From the NCBI RefSeq assembly GCF_018729255.1, contig NZ_CP076060.1, forward strand, positions 1,674,001-1,738,000: a stretch of 64,000 nucleotides of DNA. The letters are read 5' to 3'. Positions 47,848 to 56,548 of this stretch are shown in pieces (position 1 is the stretch's first letter; each line of letters opens with the position of its first letter). Source of the DNA: Cupriavidus sp. EM10. Its GTDB lineage: Bacteria > Pseudomonadota > Gammaproteobacteria > Burkholderiales > Burkholderiaceae. Position numbers and translations under genes: made by a program. The notes beneath the pieces are model-generated. The model saw nothing but the letters and a program-made list of their open reading frames with translations, was not told the DNA's origin and searched no databases.

Positions 47848-48125
47848 CAGCTTGCTTCCTTGAAAAAGGAAGCAGCGTATCGCCGGCGTTCTAGTCCATG
47901 CGCAGTCCCACCCCTAACCCCGGCCCCATTGCGGTGCGTGATCACCCATTTCGGCTGCTTGATCACCTATTTCGGCAACGTGATCACTCGTTTCGGGAAG
48001 CTGATCACCGATTTCGGCGGCATCGCCGAAGTGATCACGTTCCGCCGAAACCAGCGATCAGCATCCGCCCGAAACAGGTGATCACGTTCCCCCGAAATCG
48101 CTGATCACGCGCCCCGAAATACGCA

Positions 48126-48349
48126 GGCACGTGCAGCGTCATCGCCCCGGCAGTGGGCTCGAGTCCCTTAGCGGTACGGCGGAAAAGAGGTTGCCCCAGT
48201 TGCTCGCGCAGACGACTGAGCGCATTGCTCACCGCCGGCTGGCTCTTGTGCAGTCGCTCGGCCGCGCGTGACAGGTTGCGCTCCTGCATCAGCATGTCGA
48301 ACACGAAGAGGAGATTGAGATCAATCTGCTGCAAATTCTGATTCATCAA
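48126..48349 (-). pseudogene. LysR-family regulator, 5' part, separated by IS21
   Basis: DNA-binding end of the split LysR gene: MMNQNLQQIDLNLLFVFDML, then ERNLSRAAERLHKSQPAVSN helix-turn-helix and FRRTAKGLEPTAGAMTLHV up to the target duplication. It is divergent from the hydroxylase gene at 48512, which it probably regulated before disruption. See 44738 for the rest. Confidence 0.9.
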
Positions 48350-48511
48350 TAATTCTCATCATCAATATCCATTGGAATGAAAATGATCGCACCAATAGAC
48401 TACAACACCAAGCGACCTACTGGCGCCAGACGTCAGAAAGGTCCGCGGGGGCTTGGCGGAACTGGCCACGTATCGCGAGCCCGACAGCGCAACAGTCTTT
48501 GAGAGCCGATC

Positions 48512-49657
48512 ATGTCTTTTGATACCCAAACCTTCCGGAAGAAATACCGGGCGAACATTTCGCCTTACTACAACCCCTGGCTGCATGCTGGCTTCGTTCT
48601 TGTTTTCGGCGTGACCTTGATCCTCTTCTTGCTGAACAAGTTGGACCACGTCAGCGCGGTGGAGTGGCTAACTGTGCCGGCCACCTTAATTTTCTACAGC
48701 AGTGGCGAGTACCGCACCCATAAGGGTCTCGGGCACAACAAGAAGCGATTCGCGAAGGCGTTCTACCAGCGCCACACGGGCGACCATCATAGTTTTTTCG
48801 CAGATGACCAGATGCGCTACGAGTTCGCCAAGGACTGGCGGGTGATTCTGTTCCCGGCATGGCTGATCGTTGTCTACAGCATTGGCGCGCTGCTCGCTTG
48901 GTCGATCATCGGCCTGGTCAATGCGAACGTCGCTGCGCTGTTTGCCGCCACGCTACTGGGCGGCTATCTCAGCTACGAGATCTTTCATGCCTGCGAGCAC
49001 CTCCCGCCGCAGAATCCGATCTGTCGCCTGCCGTGGATTCGCCACATGCGGCGGTTGCATGAGTTGCATCACCGCCGTGACCTGATGCAGACCAAGAACT
49101 TCGCCGTAGTGTTTCCACTGTGGGACTGGATCTATGGAACCCTTCATTGGGAGCCCGAAGAAGCAAGCGAGAGCCTGGTCCCCACCGTCAAGATGCAGCA
49201 TTCCATTGATATCGCCCGGACGCCAAGCCAGGTACTGGCCTACGTGAGTACTCCGCTTCGTTGGCACGAGTGGCATCCTTACCACGTAGCGATCACCGGG
49301 CAGGGAGGGTCGCTGCCGGTTGGGAGCCACTTTGCGTACGTCGGCGGCCGTGCAGGCAAGTTGCAGTGGGAAGTCGTGGAAAGTCTTCCGGATCGGCTCT
49401 GGCGAACCCGGGCCCGTGGCAACCGGGGTCTTGAGATGTTCGTCACGTATGAGTGCATCGGCACAGCCACTGGCACGCGCTTCGTGCGGACGCTGGAGTA
49501 TCGGTTTTCCAGTGTGGTGGCCCGCATGGCTGATCGGCTGGTTTTGCGTAAGCGAATTGAGCGCGACTCTGTTGCCTTGCTTCACAAGCTGCGCAGCGTC
49601 TCCGAGAGTGTTCTTCCCGCGGCAGAAACGGATTGTGCTTCCAAACAGGCGACATGA
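48512..49657 (+). CDS. Fatty-acid hydroxylase-like di-iron membrane domain fused to an SRPBCC domain
   Basis: 381 residues. Residues 1-215 form a membrane di-iron hydroxylase of the sterol desaturase superfamily with histidine boxes HKGLGH, HTGDHH, HACEH and HELHHRRD between hydrophobic helices. Residues ~228-365 (SIDIARTPSQVLAYVSTPLR, WHEWHPYHVAI, LWRTRARGNRGLEMF) form an SRPBCC (START-like) domain. The fusion is uncommon to my knowledge; the SRPBCC cavity may present a hydrophobic substrate. Divergent from the split LysR regulator, whose promoter region (48350-48511) is intact. Confidence 0.82.
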   Translation: MSFDTQTFRKKYRANISPYYNPWLHAGFVLVFGVTLILFLLNKLDHVSAVEWLTVPATLIFYSSGEYRTHKGLGHNKKRFAKAFYQRHTGDHHSFFADDQMRYEFAKDWRVILFPAWLIVVYSIGALLAWSIIGLVNANVAALFAATLLGGYLSYEIFHACEHLPPQNPICRLPWIRHMRRLHELHHRRDLMQTKNFAVVFPLWDWIYGTLHWEPEEASESLVPTVKMQHSIDIARTPSQVLAYVSTPLRWHEWHPYHVAITGQGGSLPVGSHFAYVGGRAGKLQWEVVESLPDRLWRTRARGNRGLEMFVTYECIGTATGTRFVRTLEYRFSSVVARMADRLVLRKRIERDSVALLHKLRSVSESVLPAAETDCASKQAT

Positions 49658-49696
49658 AGGGCATGGGGGCATGCAGGCTCCACCGCGCGTGTCAGG

Positions 49697-49822
49697 CTGC
49701 AATGGAGCAATGGCCAGACGGAGGGTCATGTCAACAGGCTCAAGCTCCTCAAGCGCCAAATGTATGGCCGCGCCAATATCGAGCTTCTGCGGCTGCGGGT
49801 TGTTACGTCCCGCGCAATCTGA
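49697..49822 (+). pseudogene. ISL3-family transposase C-terminal remnant
   Basis: The frame reads LQWSNGQTEGHVNRLKLLKR, then QMYGRANIELLRLR to a TGA at 49820. This is the conserved C-terminal end of ISL3 transposases, where the catalytic Glu lies in the QTEGHVN motif. The rest of the element is missing. Between 49823 and 50144 I see no gene; it probably includes the left end of the ISKra4 copy. Confidence 0.75.
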
Positions 49823-50144
49823 GGTTTGGGGAGGGCCGTTTATCCCGCGAACGGCTGGGGCGATTTTCTGAACATCTCCGCAATCAGCGCGAGACGCAAC
49901 GGACATAAGGAAGGCCAGTACTGCTCTGATATCGTGCGATGTTTTCCAGGCGCCACACGACAACCAGAACAGACTGGCCTATGCATCGCATTGTATTTGC
50001 GTTTCTCACGCTCGAACAACATCTTCTCGCTATCCGTTGGAGAGCGTGCAAAGGTTGGGGAGGACACCAAGAAAGTGCCGCTTAGGCACCGCGCCGGTTG
50101 TATGTGAACTAGGCTGATCGGTATCGCAACGGTGGGAGCAAGCC

Positions 50145-51371
50145 ATGCGGTTGATCATCGAAGCCAGGTTGGCGGACGAGGGCAGCGATATTGGCCATGC
50201 CGGTGAGGGCGTTTTGGCAGTGATCGAGCGCCGTGACGGTAGTCTTGCGGATCTGGGCCTGACCCTCGCGGAGGGCCGCTCGCTGTTGGCCAAGGTTCAG
50301 ACCGAGCTGGTTTCGAAACAAGTCGCGGGATGGCTTTCGGGCCAGACTCATTGCAGGAGTTGCGGGGCGGCTTTGAGCCACAAGGACCAGCGCTCGACGG
50401 TGGTGCGCACGGTGTATGGCAAGGTGATGGTGAACAGTCCGAGGCTGTGGTCGTGTGCTTGCCAACGGACTGTGCCGACGCCACGATCCGTGATCCATCC
50501 CTTGTCTAAAGCGCTGACTAATCGCGCCACGCCAGAGCTGGAATACCTCCAGGCGAAGTGGGCAAGCCATCTGCCATATCGGCAGGCCACGGCGATGCTG
50601 AAGGAAATACTGCCTCTGGACAAGGGCATTTCGTTCAGCGGCACTCGAAATCGGATTCGTGCTATCGGAAAGCAACTCGACGCTGACATCGAGCGTGATA
50701 TTGCGAAGCTGCCCCCTTTCGACGGAGGCGTCCAGGTTCGCGAATCCAGCCATGTCGCGACCGTGAGCGTTGACTCGGCGTGGTTGCGGCATTGCGACTC
50801 GGTGAGGGGCCTTGGCCGACATGTCAACCTCATCGCTGGACGAGCGACGTTCACCGACAGGCCGCCAAAGTTCTATGCCTATGTGCACCGGGAAGTTACC
50901 TCGGCAGTAGCGCGGCTGGATCAATTTCTCACTCGAAACGGTGTGGCGACCGACGAGCGCGTTACCGTGATCAGCGACGACGCCGGTGAATTTGAGAAGA
51001 CCATCCGGGGCAGTCAGCTCGCACGCGGCAGGATTCTCGATTGGTTCCACATCGCTATGAAGTTCAAAGCGGCGCAGCGTTCCGTGTTCGGCAGTAAGGT
51101 TATCGATTCACTGGAACGAGAGTCGATAGAGACCGAAATCACGCACGCCAAGTGGCTCGCGTGGCATGGCAAGGGCCGCAAAGCGTTGGAGCGCATCAAG
51201 GCATTGGACGCGCAGCTCCTGACCAGAGCGGGGTATGAATTCAGTACGCTGTGGTGGAATCTAGATAAGGTCTGCGGGTACCTGCGGAGCAACGCGTCTA
51301 CGTTGGTCAACTATGGCGCCCGGCATCGAAAGGGCTTGCCCATCGTAAGCGCCAGTTTCGGCACACCTTGA
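50145..51371 (+). mobile_element. ISKra4-family transposase, truncated at the C-terminus
   Basis: 408 codons matching the ISKra4 group: VIERRDGSLADLGLTLAEGR, a zinc-ribbon-like CRSCGAAL...SCACQ, ELEYLQAKWASHLPYRQATA, DDAGEFEKTI and DWFHIAMKFKA. The family protein continues beyond LVNYGARHRKGLPI for about 60-80 residues with the final conserved block, which is replaced here by VSASFGTP and a stop, next to an IS66 fragment. It is therefore probably inactive. Confidence 0.82.
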
Positions 51372-51386
51372 GTGCGACGAGCGTAT

Positions 51387-51600
51387 TCAGGCAGGATGCG
51401 GCGGGGCGGCTTTCGGCGGGGCGAAGCTGAACGGCAACAGGTCGCTGATGTCGGCGTCTGGCGTTCGCTGTGGCAACTCTGTGAGCACGTGGAGCAGATA
51501 GGCATATGGCTCGACGTCACAGGCCCGGCACGTCAGCATCAGGCTATAGATCATGGCGCTTGCCTTGGCGCCGGCCACGGTGTCTGCGAAGAGCCATGCC
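51387..51600 (-). pseudogene. IS66-family transposase (TnpC) C-terminal remnant
   Basis: The minus strand reads FADTVAGAKASAMIYSLMLT, then CRACDVEPYAYLLHVLTELP and ends DISDLLPFSFAPP. This is the conserved C-terminal end of IS66 TnpC. It stops abruptly at 51600, where a palindrome begins, so the junction at 51600/51601 is an insertion or deletion point. Confidence 0.8.
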
Positions 51601-51658
51601 TTTCGATTATGGAAGCCCTTCCATAATCGAAATTATCGTAAGTTCGCAATTATGGAAG
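51601..51658. repeat. Perfect 15-bp inverted repeat plus a third half-site
   Basis: TTTCGATTATGGAAG (51601-51615) and CTTCCATAATCGAAA (51618-51632) are perfectly inverted around CC. A third half-site, CGCAATTATGGAAG, follows at 51645-51658. The block is AT-rich, contains no gene, and lies exactly between the IS66 remnant and the SAVED gene. It looks like a recombinase or transposase binding site at an element boundary. Confidence 0.6.
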
Positions 51659-51732
51659 CTTCGCGGGAGCTATATCGAACGAACACGCGTCGATCCATGC
51701 CGCGGCCCTGCATTTGCTGGGCTACGGCATCG

Positions 51733-53286
51733 ATGCGGATGCATGTCCCGCCGCGCGTCAGCTATCGACTGCCGATAACTAAAGCGCCTGTGCGTCGGGA
51801 CGGCGACAACTTCCAGGCCCGGATTTTCTGGCGCAAGGCCGTTTGCCTGCTTGACCCTAACAGCCCCGTCATTCGCGTGGGTTTCGAATCCGGTCCCAAA
51901 GGCTTCGACGACGTATGGGTGGAATATGACCCCAGCCGTGCACCAAATGACCCAGAAGGAAAACCAATCCTGCGGGAGTACACGCAATGCAAGTGGCACG
52001 TTTCGGTAAGCGACTTCGGACATAGCGACCTCATAGATCCCGAGTGGATCAACGCCAATCGTTTTTCCTTTCTTCAGCGGGCCCGAAATGCTCAGCACGC
52101 CCACGCGAAAGACGGGATCGGGGTCCGATTCAAATTGCTAACCAACTGGCGGATCGCGCAGACCGACCCGCTCCGACCCCTTATCCATCAGCGTCACAAA
52201 GCCATTCGCCTGGAGCAGTTGTTTGGCACGAAGACCGATGCGTCGGCGACAGGCCGGATCCGGAAACTGTGGCGGGAACATCTGGGCATCGACGATGCCG
52301 AATTGCGTCTACTGGCCCGCACGCTTTCGCTCGACACCGACTCCACATCGCTGGATGACCTCCGCGAACTGTTGGACATGCACTTCGAGAACCGGGGACT
52401 GCTTCGCATACCGCTGAACGAGAGTAGCTTCCGGTATGACGACATCGTCTTCCAATGGCTCGCCCAGGGTCGCCTCGAGTTCACGCGGGACACCTTTCGG
52501 GACGCCTGCCAGCGCGAGAATCTGTTTGCGAAAAGGAACTCTCCAAGGACACTAGTGGGTGTCAAGTCGTTCGAGCACGCGTTCGACCGACTAGAGGAAC
52601 GATGCAGCACCGTCCTGGACTTGATACCGTATTTCAACGATCGGGCCATTCGCGACCAGCAAGATTGGACCGGCAACCTGTACCCCGCGCTCAAGCGCTT
52701 TCTCATTGACGCGGCGCGCGAACCGCAACCGTTACTCCTGGCGCTAGACGCCCACTTGACGCTGGCGTTTGCCGCTGGGTCCGTCGTCAACATCAAGTCT
52801 GGACGGCACGTGGAAATCGAGCAGCGTACGATCGACCGGCAAAGCTGGAGCGCGACGGACACTTTCACCAATCCAGACTGGCCGACGTGGAACTTTGAAG
52901 TGGAAGACTTGACGTCAGAGTCAGGAGAGATGGCCGTGGCTGTTGCGCTCACCCACGATATTCCCGACGCGGTGCGCGGCTATATTGCCACCGCCTTGCC
53001 TGGCGTCAGCAAGCTATTAGTCGCGAAACCGTCGTGCGGATCGGGAGCGCAGTCGGTCGCAAGCGGCAGGCACGCTTTCGAACTCGCCGAAGCCTTGGTT
53101 CAGCGCATCAATATGGAGCGGAAGGACGTGAAACCTCCAATGCATATTTTTATTGCGGCGCCCAACGCCTTTACGTTCTTCCTGGGCCAGCGTCAGCCGG
53201 GTATGGGACGAACAACCTTGTATGAGTATGACTTCGAGGGCGCGTTTGGCGGCGGCTATCAAGCCTCCCTGACGCTCCCGACCTAG
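51733..53286 (+). CDS. SAVED-domain protein with PD-(D/E)xK-like N-terminus (Cap4-like CBASS effector)
   Basis: 517 residues. The C-terminal ~170 residues carry the SAVED domain (MHIFIAAPNAFTFFLGQR, TLYEYDFEGAFGGGYQASL), a cyclic-nucleotide sensor of CBASS immune effectors. The N-terminus (GDNFQARIFWRKAVCLL from residue 24, FDDVWVEY at 58-65, QCKWHV at 85-90) has the D...QxK arrangement of the DUF4297-like nuclease domain of Cap4. Together these suggest a DNA-cutting effector switched on by a cyclic oligonucleotide. No CD-NTase gene is seen within the window, so it is an orphan, or works with a distant synthase. The start is uncertain; ATG codons at 51733 and 51739 precede the conserved region, with no strong ribosome site. 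Confidence 0.75.
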   Translation: MRMHVPPRVSYRLPITKAPVRRDGDNFQARIFWRKAVCLLDPNSPVIRVGFESGPKGFDDVWVEYDPSRAPNDPEGKPILREYTQCKWHVSVSDFGHSDLIDPEWINANRFSFLQRARNAQHAHAKDGIGVRFKLLTNWRIAQTDPLRPLIHQRHKAIRLEQLFGTKTDASATGRIRKLWREHLGIDDAELRLLARTLSLDTDSTSLDDLRELLDMHFENRGLLRIPLNESSFRYDDIVFQWLAQGRLEFTRDTFRDACQRENLFAKRNSPRTLVGVKSFEHAFDRLEERCSTVLDLIPYFNDRAIRDQQDWTGNLYPALKRFLIDAAREPQPLLLALDAHLTLAFAAGSVVNIKSGRHVEIEQRTIDRQSWSATDTFTNPDWPTWNFEVEDLTSESGEMAVAVALTHDIPDAVRGYIATALPGVSKLLVAKPSCGSGAQSVASGRHAFELAEALVQRINMERKDVKPPMHIFIAAPNAFTFFLGQRQPGMGRTTLYEYDFEGAFGGGYQASLTLPT

Positions 53287-53356
53287 CACGCGCGTCAGGC
53301 ATTGCCGAATGACTGGGCCGATGTGGCTTTGGTGTGGGACATATCTGGCGAAAGTG

Positions 53357-53635
53357 ATGGCAAAAAGCTACCGAACGGTGAGCCACGTCGATGGCTGGAC
53401 TGGCCTCCCGCAATACGAGATTCGCGACAACAAGGTCTACCGGGCGGTGTCCCATGTTAGCGGTTGAACTGGCCTGCCTCAGTATGAGATCCGTGGCGAT
53501 AAGGTGTACCGTACCGTGTCGCATGCAGACAGCTGGAGCGCAGTTCCTCAATATGAAATCCGAGGCAACAAGTTGTATCGCACGTGCTCCCATGCACAGG
53601 GTTGGACCGGCTCTGCACAATACGAATTACGCTAG
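53357..53635 (+). pseudogene. Small protein of four ~22-residue tandem repeats, with an in-frame TGA
   Basis: ATG at 53357 starts MAKSYRTVSHVDGWTGLPQY and the 93-codon frame contains four imperfect copies of the unit YRTVSHxxGWTGLPQYEIRGNKV. In copy 2 the conserved tryptophan codon is TGA (53465-53467, GGT TGA ACT instead of GGT TGG ACT), which would stop translation after 36 residues. The rest is intact to TAG at 53633. It lies 70 bases after the SAVED gene on the same strand. I do not recognise the family. It is either newly mutated or recoded; loss of one W by mutation is the simple reading. Confidence 0.6.
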
Positions 53636-54193
53636 CGCAACCAGCGCGTACGCGGAGTGGCTCACGTCGCATGTACCGTCAGCTTTCTTAGAATCACTCG
53701 TATTGGAGCGTGCGGCGGCGTTCCAGCCATTGAAAGCGCCGATCAATGTCCAACGTTGGGTCAGTTGCCGAGAGTTGATCGGGCACTCGGCCTACTGGTC
53801 GGTATGCCCTGGAGAAGCTGGCCCGCACAGAATCCATAACAGTTCGAGGCAAGACATCGCTGCCGATCGGGTGACATTCGCTACCTCCGGAACTAGTTTT
53901 CGTTCCAGCCTGCCTCCAACGAAAACAAAGTGATGGCGGATACCCGCCAAGGAAGCTCGAAACGCTGCAGCGGCACTGACGCAAAGCCCGGCGAGTTCAT
54001 GAGAAACGGCCGGACGTCTAAACTGTGCTTCCTTCGGCCACACAGCCTCAAATATCGGCCCGTTGAAGGTCCGACCACGCCCTCTCGGGATCATAAGGGG
54101 CGTGCTGGCTTTCCCGCTTTCAAGGTGCTTTCGCTGCTGGCGAGTTGGCGCATGACTCCGACCACCACCGTGCGATGCCCGATTTCAGATTTC
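53636..54193. other. About 560 bases without a recognised gene
   Basis: Between the repeat protein and the tniQ stop several open frames exist on both strands, none with a ribosome site or recognisable family. If the Tn7-like element has a left end inside the window it could lie here, but I find no match to the right-end repeats. Confidence 0.4.
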
Positions 54194-55518
54194 TTACGCA
54201 GAAATGCGGGGAAGATTCGGCAAAGGCCGAAACGGAGCCAAAGGCATTCCCACGGGCATCCGGAATACTACGACTCCCCGCTCGACAGTCTCCGAGTATT
54301 GATGGGCCATGACGACACCTTGTACCAGTTCGATCAGACGATCCCATTTCACAAATCCGGAGGTCGCTGCTTCTCGAATCGCACGATGCATTGTCGCATA
54401 CGCCAATAGAATTCCTGCTCGGGTCGATGCTCTCGAGTTCTCGTCCCTGGAGAGAAACCATCCCAAATCTCTACTTGGCGACACCTGTTCTACTGCTGAA
54501 TCAAGCGCGATAACACTATTGGCAGGTTGTTCCACAAAATAGCGTAGCAGCAGGTAGGCCTGTACTCGTGCATCCCCTGTGCTGACTTGTATTCCGTCGC
54601 CCTTCCTGAAGACGACAAATTGCTTCAGCGGAACCCTCCCGGAGCTCGCAATACCCGCAGCATAAGAACGCAGAAGCCGCAAAGTGCAGCAATAGACAAC
54701 GCGTATAAGCTCGTCTTCGCGCCGTCTAATAGTAAACAAAGGCACGAATGACATATTTCCCGCCAAATGTCGTTGCCAGAACAGGGCTACGCCGTTGCAT
54801 GATGGCCGTTCCAATATCTCCGGAGGCTTTGCCAGCGCACATGCAATCGCAAAGGCACATTCCGCATCCGCGGCCCATATTTCGACGTTGGAGTAGGCGA
54901 TCCAACTGTCACCGCGAGCGGAGACATCCTCTACCCACTCATTCAACGTAGAGAATGCTTGTCGATATATTTTTACGTGGGTTCGATGTTCGTGGAGGTA
55001 GCTTTCGACAAAACTCCTGGACTAAGGGGCGCCCCCGATAATGCACAGTGACATACCGGACAATGAAGCGCCTCTCTGAAGTTTTCCAAAATACCTATAT
55101 CGGAGAGAAGGCTACTACACTTCATGCAACGATCATGTATATCAACATTGTGAATCGGGCATCGCGCTAACTTGCTACACTGAAACCAGATCGAGTGATA
55201 TCCGGACTCCAAACAAACGGGACAAATCTAAGGCGACTAGTAAAAATGGCGCCCAACAAATTTGAAACCTCCCCAGCCACCAGCGAACGCTCCTCTGGAA
55301 ACCTAGTACTATTGAAGTTAACTCGCTCTATGACATGGCGGATTCGTTTCAGCTTGCCGAAAAAGTCTGCGTGCGCGTGGGAAAATTCGGAGCATCGAGT
55401 AACCTCATTGCGGCTTGCATGCCAACTGCATTCAGCCAACACAACCGATGAAATACCCGAATGAAGACTCATTTGGTATCGAATCTAATCCACCACCGCA
55501 CCAGTGAGCGTCTTTCAT
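54194..55518 (-). pseudogene. tniQ: TniQ-family transposon targeting protein, multiple frame breaks
   Basis: TniQ/TnsD-like protein of about 440 residues if repaired. The start MKDAHWCGGGLDSIPNESSF at 55518 overlaps the end of tnsC. The middle has the zinc-finger pattern CPIHNVDIHDRCMKCSSLL ... LHCPVCHCAL typical of TniQ, and the C-terminal half (AWIAYSNVEI-like segment, RDENSRASTRAG, HRAIREAATSGFVKWDRLIE) is helical. At least two frame breaks lie between 55167 and 55472 and near 54960. In Tn7-like elements TniQ/TnsD selects the attachment site. Confidence 0.7.
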
Positions 55519-55520
55519 GC

Positions 55521-56524
55521 CTAAGCTTGAGAGCAGTCTGGTCTATCCGTGGCATCCGGTTTTTCATCCCAGGCCGATTTAGCTGCAAACTTAGCGGCAC
55601 TCTGCCAATCTTCCTTTGGAAACTCGAAGTTTGGGCAATCTTTATCCATACCCTTAAACGCTAAAAACCCAAGAGCATCGAAAATACGCCTCGAAAGCAA
55701 TTTTCCATTTTGACTTGGTTCTGATATTTATCGTCTCTTATAAGATGTACCTCCTTCATTGCCTGCCAAAATAAACTGGCTTGATTAGCTAGGCGAAAGC
55801 CAGAGGCATATCCGAGTGGAAAACAAATTCTGTCCATGTTGGTCCAAATCCGTCGGCCATCTTTTCACGTCGATCACCTCAAGCAGATCTTGCAGCTCTT
55901 CCAATCCATATCCGCTGAGTCTCAGCCGATGCCTAAAATACCGATCCAGGCAGCCTATTTGCTGCTCACTGGATAAGGTTCTGAATAATTCACGAATTTT
56001 TGGAGACTCGCCACAACAAATCACGACGAAATCAATCCTCACCTCTTCTAATTCATTATGCAGATCTTTGATAAACCGAAATCTATAGGACGAAGGGCCT
56101 GCGCTTCGTCAACCAGCATCACAATTAGCTTCCAATTAGTCTCCAGTGCAGAAGCCACAATGTCATTAATCAATCTCCGACTTAATTCGTATGAATTTCC
56201 ATCAAGAGCAGCATGATTAACCGTATAAAGCAAATCCCTCACAAATCCACCATGAGAAAATATTTCCCTATTTAAGCCTCTATAAGAGAGTACGTGAATT
56301 TCGCTGAGATCTCTTGGTAACCGCTCACGAAGGACATTCATCATGATGGTTTTTCCCTCGCCAGCGATCTCTTCTATGAAAAAACTTTGCCTGAGAAACA
56401 ATAAAGTTCTGGCGTTGTCATAAAAATTCGATATCGGGAGTGTCCATAATGGTGATTCCGCTCTGCTCTTCTTGGATATAATCGGGTGCTGCAGCATTAA
56501 TGCTCGAAGATGACCCTCATCCAT
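55521..56524 (-). pseudogene. tnsC: TnsC/TniB-type AAA+ ATPase, several frame breaks
   Basis: Transposition regulator of about 335 residues. Start ATG (MDEGHLRALMLQHPIISKKS) at 56524 with GGAG six bases upstream. Walker A is GEGKTIMMN, Walker B LIVMLVDEAQAL; then RFIKDLHNELEEVRIDFVVI, RLSGYGLEELQDLLEVI and, one frame over, a C-terminus RIFDALGFLAFKGMDKD ending DCSQA at 55521. Breaks near 56090, 55830 and 55715 are single-base events in short runs. The glycine-poor Walker A preceding residues (EEIAGEGKT) differ slightly from GxxGxGKT. Confidence 0.78.
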
Positions 56525-56548
56525 TTCTTTCTCCACGATCGCACGCAA

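Larger units (their letters stand above)
45439..48125 (-). mobile_element. IS21-family insertion sequence, complete
   Basis: A 2687-bp element with related ends: TGCGGATTTCGG...GTGATCAGCG on the left and, inverted, TGCGTATTTCGG...GTGATCAGCG on the right, flanked by a GGCACGT target duplication (45432-45438 and 48126-48132). Several more copies of the TGATCA...TTTCGG unit lie inside both ends, especially 47940-48125, as expected of IstA binding sites. It carries istA and istB on the minus strand and interrupts a LysR gene. Confidence 0.95.

Noticed and set aside
48953..49963. A 336-codon minus-strand frame overlapping the hydroxylase fusion
   Set aside because: Antisense shadow; His-box and SRPBCC motifs are on the plus strand.
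53391..53635. The 180-codon frame reading through the repeat gene in another phase
   Set aside because: The repeats are obvious only in the frame starting at 53357; the other frame has no repeat pattern and no family match.
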